Source: Reticulitermes speratus
Lineage: Eukaryota; Arthropoda; Insecta; Blattodea; Rhinotermitidae
Direction of reading: 5' to 3'
Assembly (NCBI GenBank): GCA_021186555.1
Contig: JAJKFL010000013.1
Span: 40,859,144 to 40,923,143, forward strand
DNA length: 64,000 nucleotides
Positions 37,501 through 52,500 of the stretch are shown one piece after another. The position numbers were made by a program, and so were the translations under genes. Within the stretch, counting starts at the first letter, position 1. Each line of letters starts with the position of its first letter. The notes beneath the pieces were generated by a model. That model ran no database searches, was not told where the DNA came from, and saw only the letters and a program-made list of their open reading frames with translations.

Positions 37501-40500
37501 AACACATTAACAACATACAAATGGACAATTCCGATGGGCTGGCTTGCTAATGACATCCCGTCTCAAAGACGCGTGTTGGTTTGAGAAAACATAAGTATAC
37601 GTGCTCACTCAATATTGACAAATGGGGAGATAGGTTGTAATGTAATTCAAACACTATAAGCTTATGTAGTGACTATGCTACAGGCTGGACGATCCAGGGT
37701 TCAAATACCTGCACGGGTAAGAGATTTTTCTCTTTTTCAAAGCCCAGACCGGCTCTGGGGACCACACAACCTCCAACTGAATTGGTACCGGGGTTTCTTC
37801 CTGGTGGCAAAGTGGTCGCAGCATGAAGCTGACTACTCACCTCCACCCAGTGACGAGGTTTAGAAAGAGTGGGGCTATACCTCTACTTCCCCCCCCCCCC
37901 ATATGCCTTCATGGTGTGGACAGGCACAATTTTTTTTTTTTTTTTACCACCGCCCAAATTCCGGGACAGTACCTCGACCACGCCATGATCGATTCCTTCC
38001 AAATCCTCCATTCATTAACTGTCCTATCATTCCACGCTGTATGGTCAAAGTTACTAAGAGCGTCGTAAAACAAAACATAAAGAGTGAAGTGTCATGAAAT
38101 TTCGATCCAGCACTGCTGAGGGTGCACAGATCGGGACCTGAATCTACCCTCCTTACAAGTGATGCACAGAGGAAACACAAAACGTTCCAAGGATAATCCA
38201 GCACCTAGGATCGAAGGTTTCCCGTAAAACACACTAGTACTTAAGTACCTACTTTTTGGTTTTCTTCATACGAGGTGTACATAAAATGACCACATACAAA
38301 GGCCTACCGTCCACGTGCTGCATTCACAAAACTACTGAAGAGGATTTCGATCGAAATTGGAACCGGTATTTGGAGTCTACAACAAAAATTGCCCTGCATT
38401 TCTCACCGTACAGTCTGGTGTCATTTACCGAAGTTTCAGGAGAATGTGCTTTCTTCGTCTTCAGGCTAGAAAAGAACCAGCCGAACCCCAGTAAACTCTA
38501 CCGGACTACACGGAGTCGAATCACATAGAACAGTGTTTTCTGAAAGCAAAACCTGTGGGGCGATTACGATTTCTGTTCCTGTCAATAAAATCCTACTATA
38601 CATAAAGCTGAAATCAAATTTCATTTATTGTATCAGAAAAAGCTGACCGTACAAAATCATCTGGCACAGAATAAACACCTCATAAATATATATAACCTTC
38701 AACTGGTAGCAGATGTGGAATCATGACACTCACTTTTCACAAGGACCCAAAGCCCAACATTCCACTGGTTCCCACGAGCATTATTAACCAAATTTGCTCA
38801 TTTTATAGTGACAATTATCTGTTCCCAAAATTGAAAAGTGCCCAAATGGAAGAGAGGTTTCATGCCTACCTCGAGACCCTTCTGTTTTACGATCACAACC
38901 TATCAATGCAGTACGACAAATTAAAAGCATTCATTCAGTTCTCTTACTAGATAGTATTCACTTACACTGTCCATACGACGCCCTTGATGTCAGAACACAT
39001 TACTCACACGAAACAAAGCTAGGCCTACATAATGGTGGAAACTGCAGGCATTTACTTGTTGCTTACTGGCGCCAACACGATTAGTAAGAAACCCAACAAA
39101 CAACGGAACGAGGTCAACCGCTCGCTGATTGATATACGACACAAAACACAATGAGTTTGCGGAAATCGATCTTAGTGGGCTATTGCTTCGAAAGTAAGCA
39201 TGCGTCACTTCGTACGTGCGAAGCAGCACGTTGCTGGCGTAGGGCGTGCACAAATGAGCATAAACGACACTGCGCCACATCGCGTGAGATGGGGCGATAA
39301 GGATTGGGGAGCAGGTACTGAGGAAAACGGCGGCCGGTGGCCTGTCTGAAGGTCCTACCCAGGAGATACTGGGTAAACTAATGAATACCAGAGTCGGGAC
39401 AGCGGGTAGCGCGGCCGGCATTCGAACCTGATGCATTCAAAGTCTACGGCGTTGCCGCTACACAATTCTCCGCGACAAGGCGTGCAGGCCGTGTTAATTC
39501 GGTAAATCTGGGCTAGACTACCAAGTTCGATTCACGTCACGAAAGCGGTAATTTATAACATATCCAGAATGACTCTAGGCCACGAACAGCCTTCTGTAAA
39601 CGCGCATCCGGCGCTTCTTCCTAGGAAAAGGGCTTACATTTAATTGCACACAAATTTCTTTTACTGTAAGTAGACTGTGAGAAAATGGGGAAGTGGACTT
39701 CAGTTTGTAAAGTGGGGGTATAATGGGCCGATATTAACTGAAATAAAAAAAACTGGCCTACGACAACAACTTCAGAACCCAAATACCGCACACCATCCAA
39801 ATTCGCACTGAATTGTAGAATTTAGTATTATCCAAGATGTAAGATGCACGCTGGTGGAGGGACTGACACTCATCTATGTCGTACACAGAAAGAATTTAAT
39901 CACACTATATACAAATACATCCGTACTTATTCAGTGCAATATTATTTAAATGTGCAAGTTTGCTAGCACATCATATAGCCCGACTGGGATGCAAGGGCAA
40001 GGTTCCGCATGTATGATAACGCCACGCATGGAGATACGGCGCACTAACATTTTTAACACTATTGTAGTTCCTACTGGAAATAACATACGTGCTCAGAAGA
40101 TCACATGCAGGAGGCGAGAAATGTTCACTAAAACCCGCCAATGGACACCATCATTGGCCAGAACAATCCCACCCACATTACCACTCCCAGTTTCTTCAAG
40201 ATCCGCTTTAATACTACCGTACCATCTACGTCTAGATTTACCTTGTCTCTTGCCTTCATATCCTCAATTAAAAATCCGTATGCATCGCATCTTTCCCAAA
40301 CGTGCTACATGTTTCGTCAACGCAATCATCCTTCACTGAATCACGCTTAGTAACTTCACTCCTTCACTGAATCACGCGGAACACATGAGCACAACGTGTG
40401 GGCAAAACTGAAGTTCTCATGGTTACATATACTAACGACTGGGCTTTAGAAGTTTAACATTACGGTTTCATCTGCAAAGTTGATGCGTGTCGATGGACAG

Positions 40501-43500
40501 GCAGAAGGTAATGACGTTATCCTCGTCCACATCATGAAGCCATGGAGGGGCAGTAGAGGTACAGCTCCATTCTTTATTAACCTCGGAACAAGATGGAGGT
40601 GAGTGGTCAACTTCACGCCCTAGCCGCTTTCCCCCGGGAAACGTCCCCGGTACCCACTGAACAGACGGCTGTGTGGGCCCCAGAACCTCTCTGCACGTTT
40701 TGGAGAAGAGAAAAATACCCTGCTCCTGCCGGGATTTGAACCCCGGATCGTCCAGCCCGTATCATAGTCGCTAAAACGACTTCGCTATCCCGGCTCCTAA
40801 TGAGATAGGAATCCACGTGTGTTATGTACGTGTATACATATTAATGCGAGAAGTTATTTCGTTGGTCTCGGCCAATGTAAGCTATCCAAGACTTCGCTTG
40901 GGGAGACAAGGGAGAGGCCACAAACAGCCCAAGTCAAGATGGCAGTCACCCAGAAAAAAATTCGCAATACGAAAGTGTCCAGCGTTACTGTTACATCGGC
41001 CAGTTCAGTGTGCAACATGTGAGGCGTTCATTCAGTTACTCTATTTTCAGTCCGAGCTTTACTAGTCTGCCACTATATATAAAACACAAGACGCCCTTTC
41101 GAATCTTCTTATATGGCATCATTTATTACAACTCAAACGTACGGGATAAATACATCTTTCATTAAATGTTGATAACTGACACATAACGCAAAACGTTTTG
41201 CGTTAACCTGGAAACTCAACCCATTTCAGACTCATAATGCGCATTCCTTTCACAGCGCTACAGCCAACAATCTAACCGTACGAGTAGCTCAAGTACTTAA
41301 CTAAATTAAACGACGTCAGACTGGTTACGTTCTGTCCGCTCGGTTGGCACACAACTTGTTTCTTGTAAATGCAACAATCTAAAAATAACACTCGCACTAC
41401 AAGTACTGCTTATGTTGCGCACGAAGCCTTCAGGGGAAACAGGCAGAGCTGATGCTGGCCATTCCAGAGAACGCGTTTGGTTATGAATAGATACATAATT
41501 GCATTTCCAACCAGCTATTTTACAGTCACATGTAATTCAACAACTCTAATAACGGTGCGACTATATGGGAAAGTACAGACTGTACAGAAGATTGCCTGCT
41601 TCCTTATAAAGGATGCGCCAAAAACACCTGACGCTTTTTGAAATGAAGTAACATTTTAAGGCAAAGTGGAAAAATTTTATTAAGACTATCAGGTACATTC
41701 CGTGTCCATGAAAATTCATCTGAATCATTACTGTTTGAATATGACACTTTGTAGGTGACCACCATGTCGTTCAATACACTCCTGCAGTCGCGACGGAAAG
41801 GCTGTCATAACACGTAACATTCCCTTAGGGAGTACACTCACGAATTCGCTGCTTTAAGTCATCAATATTGGCAGGACGTGTTTCGTATACCTTGCTTTTG
41901 ACGTAACCCCAAACGAAGTAGTCTGGTACTGCAAGATCTGAAACTGCTGTTGGAAACCACACTGCGTAACTGTAACAGACTGTTTTGATAAACAATTCAC
42001 TACCGCAATACGGTGTTGTACCGACCAGCGGTCCATCTCAACTAAACTCCAAACATCGCTGTACATGGTGACGGTCAGTATGGAAGCGCCGCGTAGCGGG
42101 CACGCTGGTTTTTCAAATTTCAAAAAACCATCAGGTGTTTTTGGCGCACCCTGTACAAGTGGTAAAGTTGTCACCGCACTTCAAGGTGCGTCGGAAGAGG
42201 TACACTCCACGCATTCTTAATCTCAATTCTAGGACGTGAGTGATCACACTCACCTTCCGGTCACTTCCCTACTGGGTGAAGAGCCTTTGGTACCCAGTGG
42301 ATGGGGCACAGACACCAGCGCAGCCTGGTGGTGGTGATGGAAAAATTCCCTTTTCTGTCCGCCACCGCATCACCATCTCCAGCCCGTAGCCGGTCAGTAG
42401 ACTGATCAGCTACCTCAGCTCGTTAAAATGTCACCCTATACGCACCACGTCGCAAAATATCAAATAAATTATGCCGATAATAATGAGGTCTATATTTTTT
42501 CACGACCAGTATTTTAAGAAGTTCAATTTCAGTGTCATATAAGGAACGGTTAATAGGTAACTATGTGTACCAAAATGTATTTCAACCGCCCAGTTTCACT
42601 GTTAAGTTAAACTTGTCCCTGCGTTTTAACTTCGCACCACGCCATAAAAACGGATGTGGGAGCAGAAAGTACAAATTAATTAATTCTTAACCCCAACACC
42701 AGATGGAACCGACTATCAGTGTCGATTTTCAAATACAAAACCAAAATTCATAGAACGTTAACAGTTTTGGACGAGAAACACGCGGAGAAAACGAAACGAT
42801 CTTGGTGCTGCCCGTTAACTTTACGTATTTCGTGCAAACACAGCACAATATAGCTATACGTATACCTACGCGAGAGCACGTCATCCGAAGGACGACTTCC
42901 TCTCTTGCACTGTCATCAGGAAATCGTTAATAGATACAGCGCGTTCGTTCCCCATGCCAAGGAGAGTACTCCACAGCACTGTCACCATCACGGCACACCG
43001 CACAGCAAACTGACAACTGGCAATGTGGAATTGAACGAAGTGTCCTGTTAACATTACATTCTACTGACCTGGACATCATACAACTGCATAACAGTCCATG
43101 AACAAAGGAGTTTTAAGGCCCACGATAAATCAAGCATCTGGGATATTACCTCAGGCCACGACCACCTCATTCCCCTACTGCTACCAATTCAATCTATTAT
43201 TCACCATCCTCGTAGCATTCGACGCTATAAACGAGACACGATGACAACGTAGTTAAATAAATTACATTTAAATATACGATTATAAACAAATTAAACTATT
43301 ATGATTTCCACGTTATTTTATATCCAACGTGTCTGGTGACGGACGGACACAGCGAAGCTACTGGGTGATTTTAGAATTTTTCGAAACGCACTAAAAGCAG
43401 TATCTAAAAATACCTCAGCCCAAGTTCGTGCCCGCAGTAGGCATTACACCTACGACGGGCAGTCAAAATTTCCCGGAATTCCCCTGCAGACGGAGAATGA

Positions 43501-46500
43501 GAGAGAAGATAGCGCACGCATGGTTGTGGTCAGCATCTAGAGTGCGCACGAGACTCGCGACCCCTCTGGTGTAGGGAACCGGTGGAGCCGACCTCCACCG
43601 TCATCCCTACACCCTCTGTTCTCTACTCTGAAAATGGGCCTCAAGGGGACACGTTTCGCAACCATGGAGGACATCAAATCGAATGCGACGGCCGAACTCC
43701 GGAAGATTCCAAAATAAGCCTTCCGCCGGTGCTTCCAACAATGGCAGGATCGATGGAGCAAGTGTGTGTGTGTGCAAGGGTCCAACTTTGAAGGTGATTA
43801 GGTAAGCGTTGCCGTATGTCCTACCATTACAGTGCAATACCACCATTCCGGGAACTTTTTGACTGCCCCTCGTATAACGTATCTTATATGTACATAAAAT
43901 GTAACGTTATAAGTGTGATGCTAAACCTGTAACAGGAACGATCGAGTAACATAACGTACTGACGTCCATATTCAAACTCTGTCTCTCCTACACCAGAAAC
44001 ACTTTTATATTTATTCAACTTTTCAGGGAATTCAAAAGCAGAGTTACGGAATGGAGCAATATGTAACTGATATTCCCTTTTCGGCAGACTGAATAACGTA
44101 AAGTAGTATAATACGACACATATAATTTTTCCGCGTCCTGCGCGAGGAAAAATGTAGAGAGAGAGGAAGGGGCGGAGCTAAGTGCAAAGGTAGAGGGCTC
44201 CTGGCACCATGTCTGCCACATAGTCACTCTCTCTCAATTTTCACAGAGGTAACATCGTTTAAACGTATTACTAACGGGGCATATATTGGGAACAGTTTAT
44301 TTCGACTTGGCAATAGCGCACTGTACCCACACCTGGGCAATCAACGCAACGCTGCCACGTTGTTATAACGTAAAGACAAATACCTCCCACTCCTATACGC
44401 TACTAAATAACCTTCTCAGGACGGTGGCTGAAAGGAAAATGACTGATGTAGCAACAACGGTGATGCTAAAAGGACAGAAAGGGAGTAGTGGGGGCTGACT
44501 GATTTCGGTCTCTGCGTCGCGGAAAAGATATTTTAGTCGAGTTCTAGAAATGTAAGCATCTAACCCACTATCCATGGTGACAACAAAAGAAGACACAGTT
44601 CTTCGAAATTCGATAGCTTTTATCACGTTACGGACTTCACATATCAAGAATTCAACACTCCAATAAACAAAACTACGATCTTAAAGGTTTATATCATACT
44701 AATTCGCGGTTTATCCCTCAAGACAAGAGACGTGCTACATATGAGAAACCTCATAAACTGTAACTTTTGAACCTGATCTTACGGCAGACAAATACCGGGT
44801 GTCCCCAAACGAATATATCAAACATAAAAACAAACTTCACTGGTCACTGAAATAATGAAATGGTTTTGACAAGAATGCAAGAATTAGATGCATACGTTTC
44901 AGTCTGCTCTAATTTATCATGGTATTACTCAGATATTCTCGGGTATTAATAAACTTCTACATTTCCAGCATATGAATCAATGATCAATCAGCTCAGAAAA
45001 TCCGACAGATAACAATCCATAGGTGCCAGCCAATTCATGTATTTTCCTTGACCAATCCAACATTCAGGAAAATTTTCATTTACGAACACTCTTAACATTG
45101 CGGGCATCTTGTTGAAAGAAAGCGCTCTGTAATAACCGATCAGGATTTACCTGCAGTGCTGGAGTAAAGAACTCTGGTAAGGCTGTGAGATACAAAACTG
45201 AAACTAGTACATCTAATGCTGGTATTCTTGTCACAGCCCGTTCATTATTTCAGTCACCAGTCAAGTGTTTACTTCGCGGAGAAATCTCGAGCAGTTTACG
45301 TAATTTACATGTGGCATAACACTGAATTATACACCCATTCAGGAAGAGAAGACATTTACAAATTGGATTTGGATGATCTACACGTCCAGTGAAGGAATAT
45401 CCAGAACTATTCTACAGTACATACTAAGCAGCTATTCTCTGCGTAGGCGCATTCAACAGCCGTGCTAGTTTGACAGCTTCTCCATCATGCAAGAAAGACA
45501 GGCAGACTAAAACACAGCCAAGCTGAAGCTCTGCAACTAGGGCGATTACATTTTTGTTTTCCCATTCTCTATAGACGAGCCCTCAATAAGCAATACGGCC
45601 AATCACCCAAGACTTATTGTGCACACAGAAACAAAGAAAAGCGCCAGTCCCACGCAATGCTCTCGCAATGTCAATGAACAGACGAGAAGACCAATGAAAC
45701 CATGAATGCAGAAAACAAATTTCCGTTCACTTTATCACCCTGTACGCCTAAGTAATGAAAAACTTTTTACAATGAAACCCTACATCTTAGGGCCTGGAAC
45801 TAAATGCGACTATATACGAGTAAACCAACAGCCTAGCCCTAGAAGTGTGATCAGGCAATGAACTGCGACGTTCTGTTATAAAACCACATATAAAAACGGT
45901 TCTGACGAAAGTTTAAAATAAAATCAATCCTTCTTCTTCTTCACAATCGTAGTTCTTTTAAGTGCATGTCATTAGGTGGGGCACGAAAATCATAAAGGCT
46001 ACAGCATTAAAACTGGAAAACGTAAAGCGAAAAGACCTCTTGGAAAATCTAGTCACAGATGGGAGAATAACATTAAAACGGATATAACAGAAAGTGGGTG
46101 GGAGATCGTGGACTAGCAAAGGACTGCAAAAAACCGTTCGGTTCAACAAAAGGCGGCGCATTCTTGAGTAAATAAACGACTATTGGCTTCTGAAAGAGGA
46201 CTCTTGGCCCACAGAGTCATCGTGATCTCTTTTATCATCGTTGTACCACCCACCACGACCACAATACGTTCCTCAAAATCAGTTCTTCCTTAACATAATC
46301 TACCTTACGCAGCACCCTTTTAAGAGTGGGGTACACCCGCGTCAATGATAATCGAAAGTAATCCACCGGGGTCGATACTAACAATAATTAATAACAACAG
46401 ATAATCGACAGTAATCCAAACAACTGTTGTTAATCGATATTAATCGATACCATGCGACTGATTAAATTAACGCTTGGTTTGATTAACAATAAAGAATGGA

Positions 46501-49500
46501 CAGCCGATAGAGGTCGTGCAGTAGCGCGTAAATATTGTGGCAGCCCATCATGACTACTACTACCACTACTAGTAGTAGTGGTAGTAGTAGCAGCGGCGTC
46601 GGTAGTAGTAGTGAACATTTTCTTCGCGCTATAGCTCGTTTCCAAACCTTCCCCTCACACATTTGGTCATGGAGTAAGACTATATAGCTATACGAGTCCA
46701 TCATAAGGCACATATCCTACAAAGAAAAAAGGATAAGCCCCACGCAGGGTTTGAAACCACGATCCAAATGTACACCGCTAACAAATAGCAAAAGCGTCTC
46801 AGAACGCGCGATCACAGCCAGCGGATGAAGTTGCTGTTAACTTCGTCACTCTTGCAAACTGCGAGTGGAGAGGCGAGAGAATGTGATCAGTTCGTATCAT
46901 TAGGTATATTTCGGGAGTGGGAAACCCGCCTATTGGCGCGCTGCGTCTGGCCGCTGATCTACGTATATACAGGCATTCAGACCCGGGATACTGGCCAAAG
47001 TAGTGCCGACTTCCTAATACTTGTATTCCGCAAGTACCTGGTTCGAATCTCAGTCAGACTACCAGCTATTATGGCTGATCACTGTCGTGGTTTTCCTCAG
47101 TATCGTCAGAGACTGCCAGGATATTCCTTTCAAACAGACCACGGCCGTTCAAAAACTATGAACACCATTTACATCCAAGACGAAACTCATTTGGACCAAA
47201 ATTACAACACAAAAATTCGAGCGTTCCACGTGGCCTGAACTGGCGACGGCGAGCAGCCAAAATAGATCAATAAGTAAAGTGACTGGGGCCATATTTTCAT
47301 CTTCGTCGCCACGTGAAACCACGCCACGCTCACATAATAACAGCACAAATCGATAGAAAAAATACAAAATCAGTCGTCTGCGTAAATGAAGTAGGGCTCC
47401 AGTTTACAAAAATCTGGACACTACCCCTCACACGAGTGGGCACATTCATGCTCCACGTGCGACGGAATTACGTCAACAAGAACCGGTGTGACCCAGAGAC
47501 AGTCTCGAGGTGTGGCGAAAAAATATTCTTGCTCTTGTCAGGATTCGAGCACTCGCGGTAAGCCGGAGCCAGCCAGTGATTTGTATACAGATACACGGAA
47601 GTGAGAATAATGGGACCGACTCGAGGGCTGTTGTCAGAATCGCAGTGCCTCTACTAAATGTTAAAACACGCAACGCTCAAGGTAAATTAACGTGTCATAT
47701 GATAACACTGATAATTGGGAAAAACAGCCGAAGAACAGCAAGCCAGTAGCAAGTCGATGAACCCAACATTATCCTGTTAAAGCACAGTGGTTATATGCCA
47801 TTCATTCTGTAGTCTGTCTTACGACAGGTCCGTAGTCTCTTCCAAAGCGAGTTCTCCACAGGGTGCGATCTAGTGCTTCCTTTTCCAATTTCCAGTATCT
47901 TCTCTTTTCCTTAAGGTCATCCAGTAGCTGCTTACGCCTTTTTCCTCGTCTTCCCGTCATTTCTATCCTTCCCTCTAACGTTCCTTCAATCACGTGTTTT
48001 AGAAGGCAGTTTCTACGCAAGATGTGACCAAACCAGTTAGCCGTTCTTCTTTTTATTGTATGTACGATATTCCTCTCCTCCTTGGCTCTGTGTAATACTT
48101 CTTCATTTCTCACACGATCGGTCCAACTGATCTTCTCGTCTTCTCCAACACCACTGTACACCCACTTAAATATTAAAAATGTGAATTTCATTCACAGAAT
48201 GTATTTCTACTATTCGGTATGATTTGAATAGACAGAAATGATTTCCCCTAAAACACAATGTTTTGTGATGTTGAATGGAATTTGGAACATTATTTTAGAT
48301 GCATTACAGACTTCAAGGTGCTACACACATTTCTACAGGAAGGGCTCTCAAAACTTATTAAACACTACACAAATGCAACAGTCTTTGTCTTTATCATTAT
48401 AATGGCGTCACTTAACTCACTCACACTCACATAAATCCGTTTAAGATATCAACTGTTATGCGTATTAGCACAAGATAATACACTGATGGCATAATGTCAA
48501 AGTACATCTGATCTCTTAAACCACCATACGGATTTCGAAAACAAGGACAAGCTCCATCAGAATACAGCTGCAGACGTCCATATACCTACGGCTCCTTTCC
48601 TTAACGCCAAACGACATAACGCGAGACTAGTCACGTAGGCTAACTAACCTAACCTCGTATCCACTCCACCATGCCACGCGTTACTACAGCCCAACGTCTT
48701 AACAAAACTATCCAGACACGTTCCCAACGAGATTTCGAAACATTTATATAAAGATGCGGGTTAAACCAGAAAGATGCGAATTTCGCAGACCTTTCGTGTC
48801 TACTCAACAGCAAATCTGTAAACCAGTGTAGTAAATGAAAATAACGAAGTGTTCAAACCAGTTTTAATCTGAATTGTTGAGTTCAGTTGCACTCTTTACA
48901 ATACAGTTGACAATTACAGTTATACTACAATTCACCGCCTGCTTTAACATTAAAAAACTCCGAATTTTTCCCACGCACTGTGACGAACTGAGCGTTTATA
49001 TATTACTTTTGTTTTAATTGAAGGGCTGCAAGCCTGGCAGCCCCCACCCCCTTTGGGTGCGCCCCTGCCTTCGACATTCCCACGCTGATGGTAGAATATT
49101 AAATGAATTACTGTAACGAAGATCACTAAGATCTGTATCTTGCTTGAAATATTTATAACACTTATAATGAACTAAGCACTGAAAACTATCAGCGTGGCTA
49201 CGCACCAGAGAAGGCAGCACGTAGAGCTGCCGTTTTACTCCGGGCAGAGTCACTACTACCACAGGATCGGTTGGGTGAAACTGACGTTTATTCAACCACG
49301 CTATCGAAAGTTCATTCTACACAGCGTCAATTGTTCGGTTAAGTGAATAATGAGATCTGCGCTCTTCTGGGATATTACGCGGCGTCATGTGGTAATTTTT
49401 TACAGACGTTTCGGGACAACGTATCGGTCCCATCTTCAAGGGTCAAGAGTCTTCTAGAAGAGCGTAGATCTCAACACCGCGACGGAAGCCTGAAATCAAG

Positions 49501-52500
49501 TGAATAATGAACTGGAAAGAACGTTGAAGGATGTTGCCGTGGCCTATTTAGATGCATTTTCGTGGACAGTACTCACGAGATTGAATGCCATGGTTGAGAT
49601 GAAAATTTGATACCTCCCAAATACAAGTCAGTAACCTCACAATGTGAACAAAATTGCTCAATATCCTGGAAATAATCTGAATGAGTGAATCCGGACACTG
49701 CCGGCGACTGAAATGGTGGTGGCTCAATTAAACGATGCGAGCTAGATGGTCGGAAGTGACATCACAAGTCAGCGGAGGCAGCTGTGGCCTACTTCCACTC
49801 GTCTGACCAGACCTGTCAGGCCAGGCACAAGAGTTTATTTATAAAGAATACACCAAAAAACGCAGCAGTGATGTAATGCAGTTTGCCGGTCGGCTGAAGT
49901 GTTAACCTCAGTTAAGAGAAAAGTCTGGCGAAACAATTTCCAGCAACGGTAGAAAATTCGAAAGTCGTCGTTTGTCTGTATTCGTTTAATATACACTCGG
50001 AAGCGCTGCTCCAATCGACTCACCACATCCTCCCCGGTACAAATGATGACAGCCTACTTCATGCGCGCACGTGACACACACCACGTTCCCCATCTGCAAC
50101 GTTCGTGCACGATCACATTAATTAGCCCAGAGCGTGGAAAGCAAGCAATTTTGAGGGTAAACACTTAAAGACACTTCTGACACTGCTTAAATTACAGCTC
50201 CGTGTCCGACTCCCACATCCACACGTCTCTCTCACACCATGACCTCAACTAAAAGATTACGGCTCCTTACGATGTGACGCCGTACAATCTTTTAAAGCCT
50301 AGCGGTTACTCTATGTACCGCCAGTTTTGACATTACAAAATTCTACACTCTGCCCACACAGTGTATTTACATGTTTTGTATGTATCTCAGAACAAACAGC
50401 GAATTTTGCCCTATACAACACTCAGTGATGAGTTTTTATAGCCGAGATGGCAAGTTTTCTGCGAGGTACGAACTGGGTCTTTAAATAAAACGGGTTACGT
50501 CTCGTCCTTAAAGGGGTAATTTAATAGCTGAATTTAATAGTCAGTAACCAAAGTTTCGAGCGAACTACGGCCTGTCTTCTGGGAAGAAGAGTATGCTGCG
50601 AGGGAACTAACCTAACCTAACCAAACCCAACCAACAAGACCTACCCAACCTACGGCCGGAGATTTGGGCGAAGCCTAAGTAGACGTCCCCTGGTCCATTT
50701 ACGCGTCGGGTTTTTAGACCCACGCATCTGTAAATGCAAGAAGCGTGAAGCGTTATTCCGAGATCACGCGAAAGTTGAATTGATGGGTAAGGTTGCGGTT
50801 TGTTAAAAACCACACGCGTGACTGTCACGCCATCACGCATGCGTTATCACTGACCCGTGTCACGTCCCGCTTGCCTTCCCGTCGACTTTAGCGTGCCACG
50901 TTGACCCGGTCGTATAAATGGGTTCGTTTTCAGTAACGGAATATAAATCCTTTACTGGTATTTTGGTTGAAAAATGTAATTGATTTCGCGAAAATACATC
51001 CTGCTCTGTACCAAGAGTGCCATGCACACGACCGCGACGTCTGGTTATTGAAGTACCGTCGTACAACACAAACTTCCTGAACTTCCCCACGCAAAATTCA
51101 CGACAGGCAACATTTACTCGTGCATACCCAGCAGAGCGGCACTTCGCGTCGCCGGTACAAAGGTGAAACGATTCTACACGTCACAAGAACAATAAGACAC
51201 TGCATAAACTATCAAGGCAAGCTTCAGGAATATAACATAGATGTCTTTTGGACACATCTTTACATTCTCGTATTCAAGACAGCTGGCCAAGGCTGACACA
51301 ACCGAGTGGATGTCTCCGAAGATGAGCTAAAATGGGACTGTCAGCGGAATAAACAACCGGCAACGACGTTGTGTCAAGGGCGGAAGGACTGACTGCGTAG
51401 ACGTGCTTATAGACAGAGTCTGTATAGTGACGTCTAATATTTTAAACTTCATGCTATTACGTTTTTTCTTACACACAAAAACGTGTTATCAGTTGACATA
51501 CAACGAGCAGACAGCGCCAGGTAACAGCGAGGTTTACACGTCACTCCAGAACTGTGGGTCCTCAGTATGGGACCTGCTTCATGCCACCATTCTGCTGCTT
51601 AGAATTTGGATGTGGTTCTTAGAATTTTGGAAAATTTGTGGAACCCTGATATACCGTACATGCTGGTATTTATAGAGTACCATGATTTTTCATTTGACCA
51701 CTAGCATACAATCCTCCACTCCCGTCTGGAAGAGAGAAAATTCCATGTAAAAAAAAACTGCATGAAATAATATAATGAACCGAACAACAAAACAGGGCCG
51801 CTTCCTTCAGTTGTTAAAGGCGAATTTCAAAACTACACGAGATAATTAGTGACGGAATACACACACGCGTCATCAGCTACTTCAATATGAAATTCAAAGT
51901 TCACCACATAACATTACCACAAAGGCGTGAATGGAGAATATCGGATGAAAGAGGCCATGCGGGCGGGAAGATGTGGAAGAGCTACAACACCACACAAACA
52001 AACGAAAACATACAGATACACAACAGCATAATATAGTCGGAAACGAGCATTTCAGAACACAAACATACAGCACCTGACACCACAGGAAAGACAACGGAAG
52101 GATGACACGGTAAGGCTAGTTGCGTGAACACTGTTAGAGCACACGGGCCAAAAGCACACTTCCTTAAACAGGGAAAGAATATGCAATGCCACTCGCACCA
52201 CATGAACATCACGACCGATCAAAACACACTGTTCATTGTAAATCTAATCCAATACACAATATCTGGACAATTCCAAAGAAGCAATAAATCCGTAAGCAAA
52301 CTCCACTACAAACCCCACCAATATTACAGTTGATAACAAAACTGTATCGAGTCATGAACTGTACAGTTTTGCCTGAACACATTTCAGTCAATATATCCAT
52401 TCTTATATAACGCTTACCAGACTACACAGTATCACACAGTTAGTAACGGTAAAGCACACAACTACAGCAGCCTTGCCCTCAAGACTTTTACGATGACTTC

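Noticed and set aside
38723..38950. A 75-codon plus-strand frame
   Set aside because: The composition is plausible, but there is no motif, no splice context and no second copy to support it.
50606..50632. Interstitial telomere repeat
   Set aside because: Only about four TAACC-like units, with AACC-type imperfections. Too short to argue for a chromosome fusion or repair scar.
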